DNA of 64,000 nt, from assembly GCF_902148855.1 (NCBI RefSeq), contig NC_043962.1, positions 19,226,611-19,290,610 of the forward strand, read 5' to 3'. Below the pieces are notes generated by a model. It searched no databases and had not been told where the DNA came from. It saw only the letters and a list, made by a program, of their open reading frames with translations. Both the position numbers and the translations under genes were made by a program. Shown here piece by piece: positions 26,213-38,429 of this stretch; within the stretch, counting starts at the first letter, position 1; each line of letters starts with the position of its first letter. Source of the stretch: Sphaeramia orbicularis. Taxonomy: Eukaryota > Chordata > Actinopteri > Kurtiformes > Apogonidae.

Positions 26213-29200
26213 ATGTATGTGAGGTAAGTGCATATTAAACATGGTAAGAAAGCAGTTGTTGCGGGAGTTATAGGTATATTTGCAATGTTTGTTTGCAGGT
26301 TAGTCAGTAAAATGTAACGATGAAGTAGTTAGCGACGTGACCAGTTAGGAGTTTTAAAACAAGATTTCTGAAGTAATGTTAAATCTGATCGGAAACCACA
26401 TAGAGTTATAGAGCTGTTACAAACTGCACCGTGCAGACATTAGCTAGCTAAGAATACAGATGAAGTATTCGTTCACAGAGGTTTTTAAAGAACAGGGACA
26501 CTTTGAGCAGAGACAGTCGAAGATGACCATTTAGAAAAGATTCAGTCCATTTCACATGTGAGTGAGGTATCTGGATTATTTATGTCTGTTTTTGAAATTC
26601 TGCTTGGATTGTCATAAAAGTATTTTTGAATATTTAAAATTAGTATTACTTGGTAACATAATAATTGGTTTAGATCTTTGTAAAAGTGTTTGCATCAGTC
26701 CTGGTGTTGCTGATATTTATTTTCTTTGCTTTCACTCTTGTCTTTGTGCTAGTTTGTCTTCTTACTATTTTGTCTATGACCCTTTTTGGTCTTTATAATA
26801 TTTTTTGCATTTTTTTTTTTTAAATATGCTTTTTATATTTTACTCTACATTCTATCTACTCTATATTATGTGAAGCTAAGGATAAACCACAGTCAAGCTC
26901 ATGGTTTGGCCAATAAAGCTGATTCTGATTCGGATCCTGATTCTGACATGACACCAGAGCAACATAATGAAAGAACAATGGGACTCTGAAAAGATTCAAT
27001 ACCAGAGACAAACTTCTGTGATGCTTAGCCCTTTACTGTAGTGTAATGTGTGTTTGTAGCAAACATATGTGGTTTGATGGGGGTAGCACATGCTGATCAG
27101 TATTTGAAATAAAGGATAGCATATGGGCGACAAGCAGTTCACAGCTAATAAACAGAAATTCACAACACTGACATCTTGCAGTTTTTCCAGTCAGGCTGAG
27201 AAACCATCATCCATGGCTGTCTCTGATTTCAGGAATAGGTGGAATACCTACAAGCTGGACAAGTTGGAACCAAATGACTCCAACAATGAGCAAGATGCAG
27301 AAGAAATTGCGAGGAGGCAATGTAAGCTTGTGTTTGAACATTTTTGTACATTCTAAGTGCTTCTTCTATTGCTGAAAAGTATACATGTAGCCTATACATT
27401 ACTACAGTATCCTCCTCTTTTAATTTTATAAATTTGTCTGAGTTTGTTGTGCATGAGTAGTAGTATGCATAGGGTTTACATTCATGTGCATGTTAGATTT
27501 GTGTAGATTTGTAGGCTGTACTGTAATGATTAACAAAAGGACAGCAAAGAAAATGGAAGGAAGTGTGGCTAGTGCTAAATACATTGTATACATGGTATGT
27601 GAGCTCTTGTGTTTGGTCATTATATATTAAAGAAAAGCCCCTTTGTGAATGAAATAATTGGTACAATCAGGGGTAGCATAATCCCCTTTGAATGAACTTG
27701 AGCTTGTCTGGTCTAGGTGAGGTATGAAGGCTGACTTGATAAAACATTTAGAGCTATTCTGCACTGTTGTAATGAAAGATGATTCAAGGTGTGATTCATG
27801 TTTCCTCTCAGTATCAACAAACCTAAGCCAGACACTGAGGACCAGGCAGCTGCTCATAGACTTTGATGGCGGCAGGCCTATTTTGAGTCTCCGAGCTCCA
27901 CCGGACTTGGTTAACTTTCCATCTGTCTCCCGCCCCCGCTGGCCCTCAGAGTGTGAGGTCATCAGCGACACTATTCATCACATAGGTAATTCAGAGTTTA
28001 ATTGGAGCTGAATTGTATCTTTAAATGCAAAATACCCCTCAAGAGTAAGACTATGTTTTTCAGACACATACCTCAGGAATGGCCGAAAAGAGAAAAAACA
28101 TTTAATGAATATTTTGCTGGTGGCCTGTATGAAGACTATCACCAGCACATGGCTTTTACAGGAGAGCCCAATTTTAAATGGATGGATGGAAATCACAATG
28201 GACATTTATAAAATGGAGACAATAACAGCATTTGTTAATCACAAATTGGAGAAATTCGCTTCATACTGGGAAAAATGGGTTAACTATGTCACACCCTATA
28301 GGCCTAATTTTGTTTTCACAAATCAGTGATTGTGTTTTATGGAAAAGATCACTCCCTACTCATACATAATTTTTCTTTTTTGCCCCTTTTATTTGGTTAT
28401 CTGCCTTCTTTTCAGTGTTTGGATATAAAACAAAAATATTTTTTGGGCATTTATAGCAGACAACTGGTATATGATATATGTACATATGATGTACCTGATG
28501 TGAATGTCTGATATTGAATGTCAATAAAAAAATAAATTAGAAAAAAAAGAAGCTGAATTGAAAATGTGTGCACAAATGAAGGAAGCTATTATCTGTATTA
28601 ACACCAAACAGATAAATGAATAAAATTACTGACAACTTCAGGTGCTTCTGAAAAATCATACGCTGTCTTAAATTCTCAATACATTTTTTAAAAACCCTCT
28701 ACTTACAATTTTGCGGTTCTGTAATTTAGAGTGGGATCCTCCAGAACCAGAGCCTTTCTACCAGCTAACAGGATGTGAGAGGACTCCTATGCCAGCAAGA
28801 AAAGATAAGGGAAAAGTGGTGTACTTCACTGATCACGGTAACTCACATGAATTAATTGGATGGTGTCTGTCCATTCTGCACAACATAAAATAATGACCCT
28901 ACCTTACAACACAGGGTCCCTTTTGAGAGTAGATGACATTTAAGGGTCTTTTGGTTAAGAAATCTGTATATTTATGCTCATTTATATTCATCATGCTGCT
29001 TAATGTGAAATGTTTTTCAGAAACCTTAGATTCTGTCTGATTTTTTTGATTCAGCCATTACATTTTTTTCACTTTTTTATACCATTATTTGTTTTATATT
29101 TGTGAAGGAAGTAAACCAGTACTTACTACGCTTTAATATATTAAAATCTTCTCTGCATTTTCATTGTTTGTGAAGGACTTATATGAAATGGTGGGAATTG

Positions 29201-32200
29201 TAGGGGTCCTGCAGCAAGAAAAAAAAAAAAATGTTATTAAAAAAAATAATAATCATAATAATTTCATAGTTTTGGATGATTATTATTAACGCATTTATGT
29301 ACAAAAATTGGTGAAGCTGAAGTAGATAATAAATAAACATCCCCAAAAAGTATAAAGAGGTTACTTGTTTTGACTTTATTAATTTTGTTTGGTGGAGCCC
29401 AGAGTTGGTGGGATGATGTGCCTAAGCCTTGTTGTTAAGTGGAGAAAAATTCTGTTTTATAAGAAATGAGTCTTAATTTCTGTTTTGTACATCATGAACA
29501 TTATGCAGGACAATCAGGCAGTGTTTGTTTTTGTGCCTCAGCAGCATTATGCCAGATATTAACAATCATTTCTTTCCAGATTATCAAGGTATGCTACTTT
29601 CTAAAAAAGAGAACATTTTTGTCCTTTCTTCTCATCCTCATTTTTTTCAGCCATGAAGCATGCTTACTTTACCACTTCTCGTTTTGGGGGAAGCAAGGGC
29701 CCTATTAAAAACGCCACTTATGACATCAGTGAGTCAGACCTCATTCTTGAGTTTGAGTCCCGCTTTGAGAGTGGGAACCTTCAGAAGGTTGTACAAGTGT
29801 GAGTGTCTATTTTCTTATGCCTCAGTAATAATATTACAATCCCCACTCATTTTAACATGAATCTGTCTGCTGTCCTACTCATTGTCACTGTGTTCATATT
29901 TATGTCCTGTTTAGGGGAGTCTATGACTATGAACTCACCCTACGCACAGACATGTACACCAACAAACACACTCAGTGGTTTTACTTCAGGGTCAGAAACA
30001 TGAAGGCAGGAGAAACCTACTGTTTCACTATTGTCAACTTGATGAAGAGCAACAGCCTTTATTCTGTGGGTATGAGACCACTCCTTTACTCAGAGAGGGC
30101 TGCCAAGGAGAAAGGTGTTGGATGGCAACGCATTGGCTCCAATATCCGATATTACCGTAACTGCAACCAGGTAACTTTAACTTGAAAGTTGTACCTGATT
30201 ATAAAGGTGAACCTGATTATAATACACTCTCTATTTTTCCCAACAGAAAACATTAGTGTTGTATAGAACTGTGTATTAATGCAGGCAAAGAGAGAAATTA
30301 AAGTTATGTAGAAAAGGAAGCTGTCATAGTGTTCTGAGGCAAAAGAAGAGAGCTCCAGCATATAAAATCAAATGGCCGTTACCATCTATAATGAAGTGAA
30401 AATCAACATAGAACGAAAGCGTAAGATACAGGGTTAAGTTAGAAATTAATAACACTATTACTCCAAGTAATTTGGAGTAGCCTGTACAGCAGACTCTCTT
30501 ATTAACTGAATGAAGACAGGGTTAAGAAGCAAAAATTGCAAAAAAAAAAAAAAAAATTCTGGTTTAGTGCTATAAACAAGTTTGAATCTAATATGTGTAG
30601 CTTTTTTTTTACAAGTATGGCTGATAGCATGAAATCTGTTTAAAATTTTGATTATTTAGGATCTTCCTAAATGTACAGTTGTGGAAAAATTATTAGACCA
30701 TCAAAAATCATCAAAAACAATGGTTATGCAATCAAGTACTAACTCCTGTGTGTATCATGTGACTAAAACAGATAGAAAAAAAACCCATGGAATGTCTAAA
30801 AGCACTGTTTTTGTCAGTACAATGCCATAGCTATTGATGTAAGAACTGAACTGATTTTGGTTATTATCAAGAAACCATGGAAAATGGCTGGATATCAGCT
30901 CTGAAATTAAACTCTTATGAGCTATTTTTGTTGTTATCATTATATTTGTCCAAACAAATATACTTTTAGTTGTACCAGGAATTAAAATGAACAAGAAATT
31001 GAAGAAAACAAGGGTGGTCTAATAATTTTTTCCGCAACTGTATGTTGTCACTAGAATTCCACAAATACACCAGTGCGGCATTAAATCATACAATTTGAAT
31101 TAGAATAACAGAACTATGATCTTTTTCTCTTTTTTGTCTCTTCACATTACAAAGGACAAAAACAGCGTCCCTCCTACCCTGTACTCACTCACCTGGACCT
31201 TCCAGTTCCCGTATGACTCAGACACTTGTTATCTTGCCCACTGCTACCCCTACACCTATTCACGGCTGCAGAACTACCTTAGGTGTATTTCCTCAGACCC
31301 CAATGTGGCATCATATTGTAACCTGCGGGTGCTGTGCCGCAGCCTGGCTGGAAATGACGTGTATGTGCTGACAATAACGTCCCGTGGGGCCAGCAAGTGT
31401 GAGGACAGGATGAAGAAAACTGTAGTGGTGACAGCCCGAGTGCACCCTGGAGAAACCAACGGGTCCTGGATGATGGAGGGATTCCTGGATTTTCTGCTTG
31501 GGGAATCTGAGGATGCTCGGTTATTGAGAGATATGTTTGTTTTTAAGGTGGTCATTTTGATATATTTATCACTGTTACATTATCTTTACAACTACACCCA
31601 TCACTTTGATACATCCAATTTTGTTTTTGTCGTCACTGAACATTAAGGTCCTGTGGTAAGCTAATGTTTCAGGTTTCTGACATTGTATATTTCTTCCCTT
31701 TACTTGTTTTTTTTTCCCTTCTGAAGGTGGTGCCAATGCTGAACCCAGATGGTGTTGTGGTGGGCAACTACCGCTGCTCCCTGGCAGGCAGAGACCTAAA
31801 CAGAAATTACAAGACAGTGCTCAGGGACTCTTTCCCATGTGTGTGGTATACTCGAAACATGGTGGAAAGGTGAGACAGGAAGTATACATGTGGAAAAAAA
31901 TCAGTAGAATTTGTATTTTTTGTGCATTTTCATTTTGATTCCAGTTCAGGGATTCTCTCATTGTAGTGTTTTCAGCTTTCTTTAGCTTGCATAGAATTGA
32001 AAATGAATAGCTCTTCCACTTTTGGACAATGAACAGTGTGTTTTACTTGGTTGTGAAGACCATCTCTATATGATTTTTTTTGGTTTTCTCCAGACTTATG
32101 ACAACGACAGATGTGGTTCTTTACTGTGATTTCCATGGCCACAACCGAAAAAATAATGTTTTCATGTACGGCTGTAAGAACCACGGTGAACCTGCACTGA

Positions 32201-35200
32201 GGCTTCGTGAGAGAATTTTTCCACTAATGTTCAGTAAGAATGCAAATAACAAGGTAAAGTCTGTGCTTTTGAACAACTCAGTCAAATGTTTTGTGTATTT
32301 AGTTAAACACCGTGTTCTCAGATGTGTTTTTTGGCTTTTTAAAGGAAAAACTGTGCTTAAGTCATAGTCACAATGCTTTAGGAGCTTTAAAATTCCTTTG
32401 TTTATCTGCAGACTTAATATTTTGACTTTATCTTCAGTTCTCCTTCAAGAGCTGTAGGTTCCAGGTGCAGAAGAGTAAAGAGGGAACAGGACGAATTGCT
32501 ATGTGGAACCTTGGTATCAAAAACAGCTACACTATGGAGGCCAGTTTTGGAGGCTCCACTCTGGGTGAGTTCAGTGTGTTTGTGCATGTATGCTTACATG
32601 CCTCTTATATGACAATTATCTTCTGTTTGAATATCAGGAGACAGGAGAGGAACTCATTTTACTACTCAAGATTTGAAGTCCTTTGGCTTTCACTTTTGTG
32701 ACACTTTGCTGGACTATTATGACCCTGATCCATCCAAGGTAAGAGATAAAGTGGCTATTCTGATGATTAGAATGATTTATGTAGAAAATTGATCTCATGG
32801 CCACAACTGTGGCTCAGAAAAGTTACAAATGCATTGTTTCAATTCACCCGAGCTTTAAAGAGCTTTTCTTAAAATTCCTTTTCACCTTAGTTTTCTCTGT
32901 GTGTATTTTCAGGTCAATTACTGTTTGACAGAGCTCTCAGCACTGCGGAGAGATTTGGGCATTGACTCTGAATTTTCTGTATCTGACCTGGAAACTAGGT
33001 ATTCTTTTACTGTTGCATTACTATTCAAAGTGGACTGTGAAATTTTCACCCACATATTATATATAGATATGTGCCTTATTGGAAGTAAAAGTATTTCATT
33101 ACTCTTTAATCAGTCTTTTTTTATTAATAATTCTTTTTTGACAACAAGCCCTCTACTTATGAGTGCATGAACATAACAAAATACACACATCCAGGCATCA
33201 TAGATATTCCCAGTCATTGAGCCATCTGATTGTCATGCTCCATGGCCTCACCAAACTCCTCCCTTGCTCAAATTATTGCTTCTTCCGCTGCCACTTGCTC
33301 ACTGTTTTTTGGCCCAACGATATCTGTCAAATGCCTCTGGACTCTCACAAGCCAGCCAGGCCTGATAGGACTCCTTCTTCAGCTCGATGGTACCCTTTAT
33401 CATTGGTGTTCACCACCAGCTTCAAGGGTTGCTGCCACAGCTGCAATAGAGGTGCTGAACATGATCCATTTGAACTCAATGTCCCTCAGAATATGAATGA
33501 AGCTCTGTTGGAGGTAAGGGTTGAAGATAGGGTACGGGGGTATCTGCCAGACCTTCCCTGTAAAACCCTCATTATGTGTTTGGGGTTACTGAGTCTGTTC
33601 AGCATCTTCCCCCACCATCTCTCTTCACCTGAGGGTCCAGAACTTACAGCCGCAGGTCTGATGAAACAACCACAAAGTTGATCATCAGTCTATGGCCTAG
33701 AGGTGACGTGTTGCCATGTGCACTTATGGACATTCTTGTGTTCGAACATGGTCTTCCTTATGGACAAACTGATTTTTTTTTTTTTTTCACAGCACCAGTG
33801 GTTCAAATAGTTCAGATTCTGATGGACTGCCTGTTCATTTACTGCACCAGCCCCAGACTGTCCTTTCAGGGGTATAACAAGCAAGTTTCTGTAGTAATTA
33901 CATGAGCAAATGCTTCATTAAGGTTAATATCACATGTTGCAATTCCCCTCAGCAGACTCCAGTGAAGAAGAAAAAGAGACGGCTTAAGAGTCGTAAAGAA
34001 CGCAACAGGCTGCAACCAGAAAGAGCACTGAACTCAGAGCCAAAGATCCAGGAAAGCAGCAAACACAGTATTGTGAGAACTTAGAGTAATTCCACTTACT
34101 TTTGTGTTTTATTTTCTATTTAATGTATTTCTAAGGTTGTATAGATGTGATTAGTGTTTTTTTCTTTGCAGGAGTTGAACTTGTTGAATGAGAACATAGT
34201 TAAAGGAAAGCACGTGGGAAGAGACAGAAAAAGATATCAGGTATGCAGTAGAAGAAAGTGAGCTAGTTTATCTAATGAAGAGTAGAGAAGACAGATGATT
34301 TCCTTTTCTGTCCCTCTTTAATATTCATTTCTTTGTGTACAGGTGAATGGCCTGATAAGAAAAGCTGGGCTCCCTCCTGCCACTGGTAACCCTGGAGAGG
34401 TCAGTCAGGTAACTCTGTGGCAGGGCTGTGAGCCTGTTAAGGTAGGGATGACCAAAATACACTCACACTCACCACCTGTTGTGCAGTTACAGTACTGCAG
34501 TTATTTTAAAAATTATAATATGCATCTGATAAATTGCCAAACAGCGCTTGAGATGCTTAAGGAACTGAACCAAATCTCTAAGTTTGACTTATGCATTACA
34601 TTTTTTGTATTTCAGGATGATTTTCTGGAAGACATCAGGGTCCCATGTCCATATCACAGGACAAGACCAAGTCCTGATCTCAGCTCATACATACCTACTT
34701 TTCCTCAGACAGGTAACGGTCATATCATCAGAGTCTATTATTATGCCTGGCTTACAGAGATCTGAACTCAACATACAAGACTCCACTCTTTCTCCACTCT
34801 TAAAGAAGACCTGTGCTGCATAGGTTTGCTGTCCAATACAGTTTATTGTTTTTCAAAATTTAAGTCAGATTGAGCACAGACAACACAAGAAGCAAATACA
34901 ATAAAACAAGATAAATAAATAAAAGTGATTCACTGTGACCACAGAGTCATAACACTTGTCAACCACAATTGTCTGAAACAGACATGGTGTTCTGTGGGGA
35001 AAAATGTGTGTATTTTCAAAGTGTAAGGCACTGACATCAGGGTTTGTTTTCTTCAACAGAGGATCAGAGGATGGATTTGGGACAATGTAGATGCACGTCT
35101 CAGTTGCTACACCTAAGTGCACCCCTTCCATCTCAAACAAATTATGTACCAAAGCAACACCCATACCCCCGGCAGCTCTTTGCCACCTATAAAGTCTACA

Positions 35201-36344
35201 GAGGTTTGTCTTTATTGTATATTTGTAACTACTAGGAGTTTGCATCTGATTCATTTTTAAGTCAAATTTCAGATGATTCAAACCTGCTTCAACCTGCTAA
35301 TAAAAGTCATCACACTTTTGTCAGGGCTGCCTTCTTCAGTGACAGTACCTCACAGGTAAGAAGAAAACGAGAAATTGTATCATTTTTCAAATAATTTTAT
35401 CATTATAATGTAGTCTACATGTTCAGGTAAATATGGATTCAGTATGTCATTTATATTGTTTTCAGATGTCCCTCCTGTATGCTCTTCAAGATGTTTCCAA
35501 ACACTGGTCCACCAATGCACCTCCTGTCAAATTTTGCCGCAGAGAAATTTAACAGTCGGCACATTTATAAGGACAGAAATATTTTACATACCTCTCAGCT
35601 CTGCTTTACACCTGAGGAATCCTCCATTAATGAGAAACAAAATGAGCATTCCAAAGAAGGTGCATTTAAATGTAATTATATTACAATTGGTAACAACTGT
35701 ATCCTGTTAGAAAATATGAGAAATAGAAACTTTTTTTTCCCACTCTTTCCCCTCATTTTGCAGGTAATTTACCAAGTATGTCATTGTTGAGATGTGTACC
35801 GTTTGGAGAGCGGAGCCAAAGAGCTCTAACGCCTAGTTTCATCCCTGTGGGAGAAGAGGCAGATAGTGCTTTGTTTGTTCCTGTGCTGAAGGGCACAAAG
35901 GGACAAAGGTAAAACATTTTATCCTTATTCCTCTTTAGCACATGATCTCTTCTTTCTGATGATCACTACTGAGCAGTCTCTGATGCCGTTTTGACACTGT
36001 GCTCAACTGACAGATGCAGTTCAAAAACTGGGCATCGCCCTGATTTTCTTTTTTAATGACAAGTAGTGTTGAATAGACTTTTGACCCTTTTGACCCTCCT
36101 TTTCAACGTCAGATTCCTCAAGGAGACCATGGACGACAAAAGGTACAATTTACCCCATGTGAGAAAATCGTCAGCACTGGGCAGACTGAATCTTCCACGT
36201 CCACAGAGTGACATCCTCCATAGACTCCAAACACCCACTAAGACTAATGACATCATACAATACTCCTCTGGAAAAGAACTGCAAAGACCTATGGGTCCAG
36301 AAGACACAATACTCTCAAGACTATCACAGTCTGGCCCACTGTAG
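26213..36344 (+). CDS. agbl2: Cytosolic carboxypeptidase 2 (tubulin deglutamylase)
   Basis: An M14D metallocarboxypeptidase that removes glutamates from tubulin in cilia and basal bodies. Twenty-two coding exons: 26213-26223, 27191-27321, 27812-27985, 28730-28837, 29651-29798, 29915-30170, 31155-31547, 31727-31869, 32094-32253, 32438-32564, 32638-32738, 32913-32998, 33793-33871, 33953-34072, 34172-34240, 34343-34441, 34616-34712, 35060-35203, 35325-35355, 35466-35659, 35764-35908, 36113-36344 (1015 aa). The N-domain has [18 protein letters not shown] and [15 protein letters not shown]. The zinc ligands are in [12 protein letters not shown] (H, E) and [13 protein letters not shown] (H), and the catalytic Glu is in [14 protein letters not shown] basic, poorly conserved tail follows. 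The 11-nt first coding exon (Met-Tyr-Val-Ser) is a prediction. An alternative start is Met in SSMAVSDF at 27213. Confidence 0.93.
28035..28545 (+). mobile_element. L1-clade LINE 3' fragment in agbl2 intron
   Basis: The plus strand keeps the end of an L1 ORF2: '[16 protein letters not shown]', then [20 protein letters not shown] and [20 protein letters not shown] up to a stop at 28327. A 3' UTR and an A-rich tail follow near 28525-28550. The 5' side is truncated. It sits between the exons at 27812-27985 and 28730-28837. Confidence 0.8.
30676..31040. mobile_element. 365-bp TA-flanked MITE (Tc1/mariner type)
   Basis: Inverted ends CAGTTGTGGAAAAATTATTA and TAATAATTTTTTCCGCAACTG, flanked by TA at 30674-30675 and 31041-31042. 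No transposase frame. A second copy lies at 45857-46220. It is in the agbl2 intron before the exon at 31155. Confidence 0.85.
33190..33772 (-). mobile_element. Non-LTR retrotransposon (LINE) endonuclease-region fragment
   Basis: In several minus-strand frames it matches a common fish LINE around the end of the endonuclease domain and the segment after it. Recognisable pieces are [14 protein letters not shown] (about 33710-33760), '[13 protein letters not shown]' and a degenerate 'FNSHL' block. The frame is broken repeatedly. The clade is likely RTE-like, but from memory only. The fragment ends about 20 bp before an agbl2 splice acceptor, with only a T-run between. Confidence 0.65.
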
Positions 36345-36435
36345 CACACATTTTGTCATCCAGAGACCCTTGGCTCTATGTCAAAAATTATTTTTCCATG
36401 CTATTGAGTGAATTTACTCCAATCCATGATGTGAA

Positions 36436-36441
36436 AATAAA
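36436..36441 (+). terminator. agbl2 polyadenylation signal
   Basis: AATAAA about 92 bp after the agbl2 stop codon. It lies only about 45 bp from the opposing tmem17 signal. Confidence 0.6.
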
Positions 36442-36482
36442 TACTGTATGGGATACATATACTGTTTGTTACACAAATGTAA

Positions 36483-36488
36483 TTTATT
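36483..36488 (-). terminator. tmem17 polyadenylation signal
   Basis: TTTATT on the plus strand is AATAAA on the minus strand, about 210 bp after the tmem17 stop. Cleavage downstream of it would make the transcript ends of tmem17 and agbl2 abut or overlap. Confidence 0.5.
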
Positions 36489-36695
36489 TTACTACACAAA
36501 CAAATATATACAACACAGGAATAAAAACTCAGCAAAATATAAAAAATAAATATGTTGCCAGAAACACTGAAATTACTGTTAAATAGAAAAAAATGACACT
36601 GTTTTTTTTGTCAAAGCCTCAGGATGAGAAGCCATGACATAAGGCGCACTGCCCTGGTGGGTTCTGATGTGGCAGCAAAGGCAGGTTTTCAGAAT

Positions 36696-37998
36696 TCAGT
36701 CAAACTGTCGCAGATGAAACTGACTCTCTGTGTGTCTGACCATATCCCTGAGTGCTACAAAACCAAAGAGGGCCTTGAAATTTGTGGATTAAAAAAAAGA
36801 TACGTTAGTGACAAAGATACGTTAGTGACAAAAAAATTACAAAAGGCTTGAAAATATGTAATTTTAACTATGTGCAAGTATTTGTACTGCTTAATAAGTA
36901 AATGTTAGACACCAGCTTTTAAAACAGAATTTAATCATACCTGTGTGAGTACGAAAATGCCGAGAACTATGTGAACGGCCCTCTCCAGGGGTTGTATGAG
37001 AATGGCTTCATTGAAGAGTTGAAACAGGATTAATGGAAGCTGCAGCAGGATACTGAGGAGCCAAAATCCAGCCAACTCAGGGACCTGACACAAAAACAGT
37101 TATTACAAAAATAGTAACAAGTTAATAAATGTGTTTCAGGATTCTGTGTTAGTGGCTTATTCTGCACTACCATTGTTCACTGCTGTACCTTTTCTTGCAG
37201 GTTCCCAGCATAACCAAGATAGAGTCTTATGGCCTCAATCAGCGTCATCAGGATTAGAATAGTGACAATGATGAATTTATAGTAGTCTGGCAAAGCAGGA
37301 TACTAGAAGTAATGACAAAGCAAAGTAGTTACATTAAATGAAAAGAAATTCATATTAATTCAGTTTACTTTTTTAGCATGAAATGTTTACACTTGCTAGG
37401 TCTAATCTTGACAAACAGTATGAACATGTGTTTCTTGAAAATATTGCACCACATGTGTCACCTTCTGTCATTGCTTTGCATACATTATCACAAGGAGGTG
37501 AAATAACATGTTTTTGTTCTAATACAAGAACAGATGAAAGTCTGGTTCTCCTGTATGGTTAGTATTTTATGCCCTATCTGTTCTTGCAGTGTTACCTTCA
37601 GGTGCAGCATTACTGTTTCACTGATCCACCATAGAGGGAAAAACCACATGTTAAAGTAGAGGGACATCTGGAGGTGGAGGCTGGACAGAACCTGTTTGTC
37701 TAAAAACAAAAAATCCAGCAGAACATTAATGCACGTGTACAGAACTACTTATTTGCGCATGTAGGTCAACAGCTGGAATAACAACGGCCCGGTATTACAG
37801 ACAAATCCACTTTCACTGATGCTAGCTAAGCTAGCGTCTATGCTAATTCGTCCATAACATGAGCTGCATCTAGATAGATTTACCGTGTAGCAGAAACGTG
37901 TCATGGTCTTTGGCGAGAGACTGAGTCCGATTTTGGTCAAACAAAACATTTCGAGAAAAGTTTTCTAGACGTTTTCGAACAGTCTCCGGCAATTCCAT
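36696..37998 (-). CDS. tmem17: Transmembrane protein 17 (ciliary transition zone)
   Basis: A four-helix membrane protein of the MKS/B9 complex that gates the ciliary transition zone. Five minus-strand exons in transcript order: 37884-37998, 37596-37699, 37189-37302, 36941-37084, 36696-36773 (184 aa). It begins MELPETVRKRLENFSRNVLF, which matches vertebrate TMEM17. Membrane segments follow: LQMSLYFNMWFFPLWWISE, YYKFIIVTILILMTLIEAIR, LAGFWLLSILLQLPLILFQL and AVHIVLGIFVLTQALFGFVA. The last exon ends FHLRQFD at the stop, so the short polar tail that follows this point in human TMEM17 (198 aa) is absent. The gene converges on agbl2, with stops 352 bp apart. Confidence 0.93.
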
Positions 37999-38081
37999 TG
38001 TATAAAGTGGACGCTGCTATAACACAAACATCACCAAGACAAAAAACGCACCGCCCCTTCCTCATTGCACGGGCTTTCTGC

Positions 38082-38095
38082 GTTTCCATGGAAAC
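38082..38095. promoter_or_regulatory. RFX X-box palindrome at the tmem17 promoter
   Basis: GTTTCCATGGAAAC is a perfect 14-bp palindrome fitting the RFX X-box (RYYNYY, short spacer, RRNRAC). It lies 84 bp upstream of the tmem17 start codon. Cilium transition-zone genes are established RFX targets, so this is a strong candidate control site. Confidence 0.7.
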
Positions 38096-38429
38096 CACAC
38101 AAATCTCGCGTTTTACTCAAATCTCGTCGCCTCCTAAACTGTCTAAAGTTGAATGCAATACGTTTTTTTTGTTTGTTTTTAAGTAATGTTTTACAACAGT
38201 AAAATTAGCTTTAAATAGCTTTTTTTTTTTAGATGTGGGTAGGACTGTCTGGAGAGAGTTTCTACAGAGGTAGGTAACTCTGCTCCCACATATTTGTTCC
38301 AACCATTCACTGGACCAGCCCATTTTGATAACTCTTCATCCAGGTAGATGGGAGTTAGTGGAATTATTTGAGTTAAATGAACAGGTCGAACTAATACATG
38401 GCAGGACTTTTACCCACCTCTGTCTAGGT

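Noticed and set aside
34865-35281. 138-aa minus-strand frame
   Set aside because: Antisense to an agbl2 exon and intron. A hydrophobic end from T-rich sequence gives no domain.
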